From the NCBI GenBank assembly GCA_015493575.1, contig WGCX01000273.1, forward strand, positions 1 to 34,338: DNA of 34,338 nt, in the 5' to 3' direction. Each line of letters starts with the position of its first letter. Position 1 is the first letter of the stretch. The position numbers and the translations under genes are program-made. This stretch comes from Desulfobacteraceae bacterium (lineage in GTDB: Bacteria > Desulfobacterota > Desulfobacteria > Desulfobacterales > Desulfobacteraceae). The notes below the pieces were generated by a model. It made no database searches, was not told where the DNA came from, and worked only from the letters and a program-made list of their open reading frames with translations. Positions 32,168 through 34,338 of this stretch are shown here, one piece after another.

Positions 32168-33367
32168 GTGGATTTTAAAATTTCAGGCAGGATAGAGACT
32201 ATTGTCGGCATGATAAATGAGTTTGTTGATAAAGAACTCATTCCCCTTGAAGCACAATTTCTTACAAAAGATTTCAGGGAACTGCTGCCAATACTTAAGG
32301 AAAAACAGAAAATTGTAAAAAAAATGGAACTTTGGGCACCCAATTTTCCAGTTGAATGCGGCGGGATGGGGCTTTCTCTTCTTGAACACGGCCTGGTATC
32401 CGAAGCGCTTGGAAGATCTCCCCTGGGGCATTATGTGTTCTGGTGTCAGGCACCGGATGCAGGTAATGTTGAAATTCTCCATGAACACGGCACAAAAGAG
32501 CAGAAAGAAATGTATTTAAATCCCTTAGTTAAGGGAGATATCAGATCGTGTTTTGCCATGACAGAGGTTGATATGCCGGGTTCCAATCCTGTGATGCTTG
32601 AAACAACTGCTGTAAAGGATGGCGATGATTATGTGATCAACGGGCATAAATGGTATACAACCGCTGCTGACGGGGCAGATTTTGCCATCACCATGGCAGT
32701 TACAGATCCTGATGGGCCCACCTATGGCAAGGCAAGCATGATCATTGTCCCTGCAGACACAAAGGGGTTTAACCTTGTGAGAAATATTCCGGTTATGGGG
32801 CATGAAGGAAGTGATTATTTCAGCCATGGGGAGATTATTTTTGAATCATGCAGGGTCCCTCAAAAAAATCTCCTTGGAAAAGAGGGCAAAGGGTTTGTTA
32901 TTGCACAGGACAGGCTCGGACCGGGCAGAATTCACCACTGCATGCGCTGGCTTGGCATATGCAGGCGCGCCTTTGAGTTGATGTGCAGGCGGGCAAGTGA
33001 GCGGGTGATTTCTCCTTCGGGACAAACCCTTGGCACAAGGCAGACCATACAGAACTGGATTGCCGAGTCAGCGGCAGAACTTAAGGCTGCAAGGCTTCTC
33101 ACTCTAAATTCTGCCTGGCAGATCGATAATAATGGAGCCTCAAAGGCAAGGGATTCCATTTCAATGATAAAATTTGTTGTGGCCAATACCATGCAGAAAA
33201 TTGTGGACAGGGCCCTGCAGGTTCACGGTGGACTTGGAATGACCGATGATACAATTCTGGCATATTTTTTTCGCCATGAAAGAGCTGCAAGGATTTATGA
33301 TGGCGCCGACGAGGTTCACAAAACCTCACTGGCAAAGCGTATATTAAAAACATATAAAGAACTTTAA
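32168..33367 (+). CDS. acyl-CoA dehydrogenase, ACAD10/11-like
   Basis: This FAD enzyme oxidises an acyl-CoA and hands electrons to ETF. The 399 residues carry FAMTEVDMPGSNP near residue 125, VINGHKWYTTAADGAD near 156, GPGRIHHCMRWLG near 253 and QVHGGLGMTDD near 350. The end AARIYDGADEVHKTSLAK has Asp where medium-chain dehydrogenases have the catalytic Glu of YEGT. The xxDG-DEVH form is typical of the ACAD10/11-related branch. I start at the GTG at 32168, with AGAGGA eight bases upstream; the in-frame TTG at 32126 lies in repeat sequence. Third in the etfB-etfA-acd unit, with tetR and a putative APH-like kinase next. Substrate unknown, but the kinase suggests a 4-hydroxyacyl-CoA route. Confidence 0.88.
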   Translation: MDFKISGRIETIVGMINEFVDKELIPLEAQFLTKDFRELLPILKEKQKIVKKMELWAPNFPVECGGMGLSLLEHGLVSEALGRSPLGHYVFWCQAPDAGNVEILHEHGTKEQKEMYLNPLVKGDIRSCFAMTEVDMPGSNPVMLETTAVKDGDDYVINGHKWYTTAADGADFAITMAVTDPDGPTYGKASMIIVPADTKGFNLVRNIPVMGHEGSDYFSHGEIIFESCRVPQKNLLGKEGKGFVIAQDRLGPGRIHHCMRWLGICRRAFELMCRRASERVISPSGQTLGTRQTIQNWIAESAAELKAARLLTLNSAWQIDNNGASKARDSISMIKFVVANTMQKIVDRALQVHGGLGMTDDTILAYFFRHERAARIYDGADEVHKTSLAKRILKTYKEL

Positions 33368-33377
33368 TTTGTTTTTT

Positions 33378-33450
33378 TAACTGCCATAAGGCAAATCTGG
33401 ATTCAGGCTCTTGTTCTGCTCAAGGAATCAAAGATTCCGGCAAACTATGA
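33378..33450 (+). repeat. GCCATGAGGC intergenic repeat, copy H
   Basis: TAACTGCCATAAGGC, AAATCTGGATTCAGG, CTCAAGG and a small GGAATC-AAA-GATTCC hairpin (33424-33438) follow in the family order. It fills the acd-tetR gap and lacks the 3' blocks. Confidence 0.6.
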
Positions 33451-33500
33451 AAACCGTGGTCTACTTAAAACTATTAAGGTGAAAAAAGAAAGTATTCAGT

Positions 33501-34184
33501 ATGGATTATACGGAATTTAAAAAAATATATGGTATTTCAAACCAGAATCTTTCAAGGGAAGTGTTTCGCAATAATAAGAATCTGATGCGGATTAAAAAGG
33601 AAAAAACAGCTGTAAATAACCTGGAGAAAATTTTTAAGGCAGTGTTTAGAATTGCTTATAAAAAGGGTTTCCAGGCGATGACCATGCGGGATCTCAGTAA
33701 AAAAACCGGTATCAGCCTTGGTGCATTGTACGCATATTTTCCAGGTAAGGAAAAGCTGCTTGGTATTATCCACACCCAGGGGTGGATAATTATCAGGAAG
33801 GATCTTGAACAGATTTCCGGTCTTCATGAAGATCCACGGGAGAAATTAAGGGCAGTGATCAAAGCCCACATTTTTCTGTCCGAATTGTTTCGGCCCTGGT
33901 TCTATTTTACATTCATGGAGGCGAGAAATATAAAACCCCTTGAGTTTGAAGAGGTTAAATCCATGGAGGAGTATACACAGAAAATTCTTGCTGATATACT
34001 TACAAAAGGAGAAAAACAGGGAGCCTTTAAGCCAGGGGATCATGAATTAACTGCCAGCATGATCAAGGCCATGCAGCAGGAATGGTACCTTAAACGGTGG
34101 AAATACAGGAAACTCAAGGTCTCAGTGGATGAATTTGCCGATCATCTGATTGGTATTGTTGAGGCCTTCTGTCTTTTTGAATGA
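33501..34184 (+). CDS. TetR/AcrR family transcriptional regulator
   Basis: The 227-residue protein has a helix-turn-helix at about residues 60-85 (MTMRDLSKKTG, ISLGALYAYFPGKEKLL), the typical TetR N-domain pattern. A 40-residue charged N-terminal extension precedes it, longer than usual. The C-terminal ligand domain is helical and ends with KVSVDEFADHLIGIVEAF. Such regulators often bind an acyl-CoA pathway intermediate and release an operator. The palindrome at 29897-29908 is the best candidate target. No strong ribosome site is visible before the ATG at 33501, and an internal ATG (33585) is possible. Placed between acd and the kinase start, it is probably the local repressor. Confidence 0.88.
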   Translation: MDYTEFKKIYGISNQNLSREVFRNNKNLMRIKKEKTAVNNLEKIFKAVFRIAYKKGFQAMTMRDLSKKTGISLGALYAYFPGKEKLLGIIHTQGWIIIRKDLEQISGLHEDPREKLRAVIKAHIFLSELFRPWFYFTFMEARNIKPLEFEEVKSMEEYTQKILADILTKGEKQGAFKPGDHELTASMIKAMQQEWYLKRWKYRKLKVSVDEFADHLIGIVEAFCLFE

Positions 34185-34232
34185 TTTTCATGAAGTAAAA
34201 TTTTTTAAGAGATAAAAACGGAGAACATATTT

Positions 34233-34338
34233 ATGCAGACAATCGACAGTGCAGTAAGTGTGAGGCCCGGAGAGGAAATTGATCCTGCAGCTGTAAAAGC
34301 TTTTTTACAGGAACATCTAAATGACATTACAGGGGATA
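34233..34338 (+). CDS. phosphotransferase-family (APH-like) kinase, 5' partial
   Basis: Only the first 35 codons are in the window. They read MQTIDSAVSVRPGEEIDPAA then VKAFLQEHLNDITGD, with VRPGEEID and a following amphipathic FLQEHL helix. That is the characteristic N-terminus of aminoglycoside-phosphotransferase-like kinases that accompany ACAD10/11-type dehydrogenases (and form the N-domain of human ACAD10/11). GGAG lies upstream of the ATG, and the frame stays open to the window edge. If right, the kinase would phosphorylate a hydroxyacyl-CoA before removal of the phosphate by the dehydrogenase-like partner. Identification rests on a short stretch and needs the downstream sequence. Confidence 0.6.
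   Translation, partial: MQTIDSAVSVRPGEEIDPAAVKAFLQEHLNDITGD

Noticed and set aside
10136-33450. CRISPR array
   Set aside because: The repeats are scattered over 23 kb, unequal in length and in both orientations, with no regular spacers or cas genes.

Overview
This 34 kb, AT-rich window looks like a chromosomal segment of an anaerobic Desulfobacterota bacterium, most likely Desulfobacterales/Desulfobacteraceae. That placement is inferred from the gene set: a four-subunit 2-oxoacid:ferredoxin oxidoreductase, a mitochondrial-EF-G1-like FusA, a CoA-ligase/TRAP operon, electron-transfer-flavoprotein plus acyl-CoA dehydrogenase genes, and isolated nickel genes hypA and larB. No phage, integrase, transposase or CRISPR array was seen.

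Layout. 0.1-2.6 kb: DUF2065 protein, queA and tgt (queuosine tRNA modification), flanked by two direct copies of a ~60 bp repeat, one of which supplies the end of tgt. 2.7-4.2 kb: a class I/II aminotransferase and hypA. 4.2-7.0 kb, minus strand: korD-korA-korB-korC. 7.2-7.9 kb, minus: rsmG. 8.1-13.4 kb, plus: fusA, a RecA/KaiC-like P-loop ATPase, a ParM/Alp-like actin homologue and larB. 13.5-15.2 kb, minus: a LegB-like sugar-nucleotide dehydratase and two tRNA-Ser genes. 15.3-19.9 kb, plus: a TrpR-like regulator, then a tight operon of a phenylacetate-CoA-ligase-like enzyme with a complete DctPQM TRAP transporter. 20.0-20.6 kb, minus: a Nudix hydrolase. 20.9-28.3 kb, plus: an acidic hypothetical protein, argS, a SPOR-domain protein, gatC, gatA, a 58-residue small protein and mutL.

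28.4-34.3 kb holds the most coherent accessory unit. A FadL/OmpP1 outer-membrane channel is divergent from etfB, etfA, an acyl-CoA dehydrogenase of the ACAD10/11-like kind, a TetR-type regulator, and the first 35 codons of what looks like a phosphotransferase-family (APH-like) kinase that runs off the window. ACAD10/11-like dehydrogenase plus APH-like kinase is the pairing known from 4-hydroxyacyl-CoA catabolism, so the unit may import and degrade a hydroxylated or unusual acid and pass electrons to a dedicated ETF. A textbook promoter preceded by a GAACG-NN-CGTTC palindrome lies just upstream of etfB and is a good candidate site for the TetR protein.

The intergenic spaces are unusually structured. 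At least three dispersed repeat families, plus a long imperfect palindrome, occupy most of the gaps, including gaps inside the etf/acd operon and the last codons of tgt. They look like non-autonomous (MITE/REP-like) elements and are the main unexplained signal in the window.
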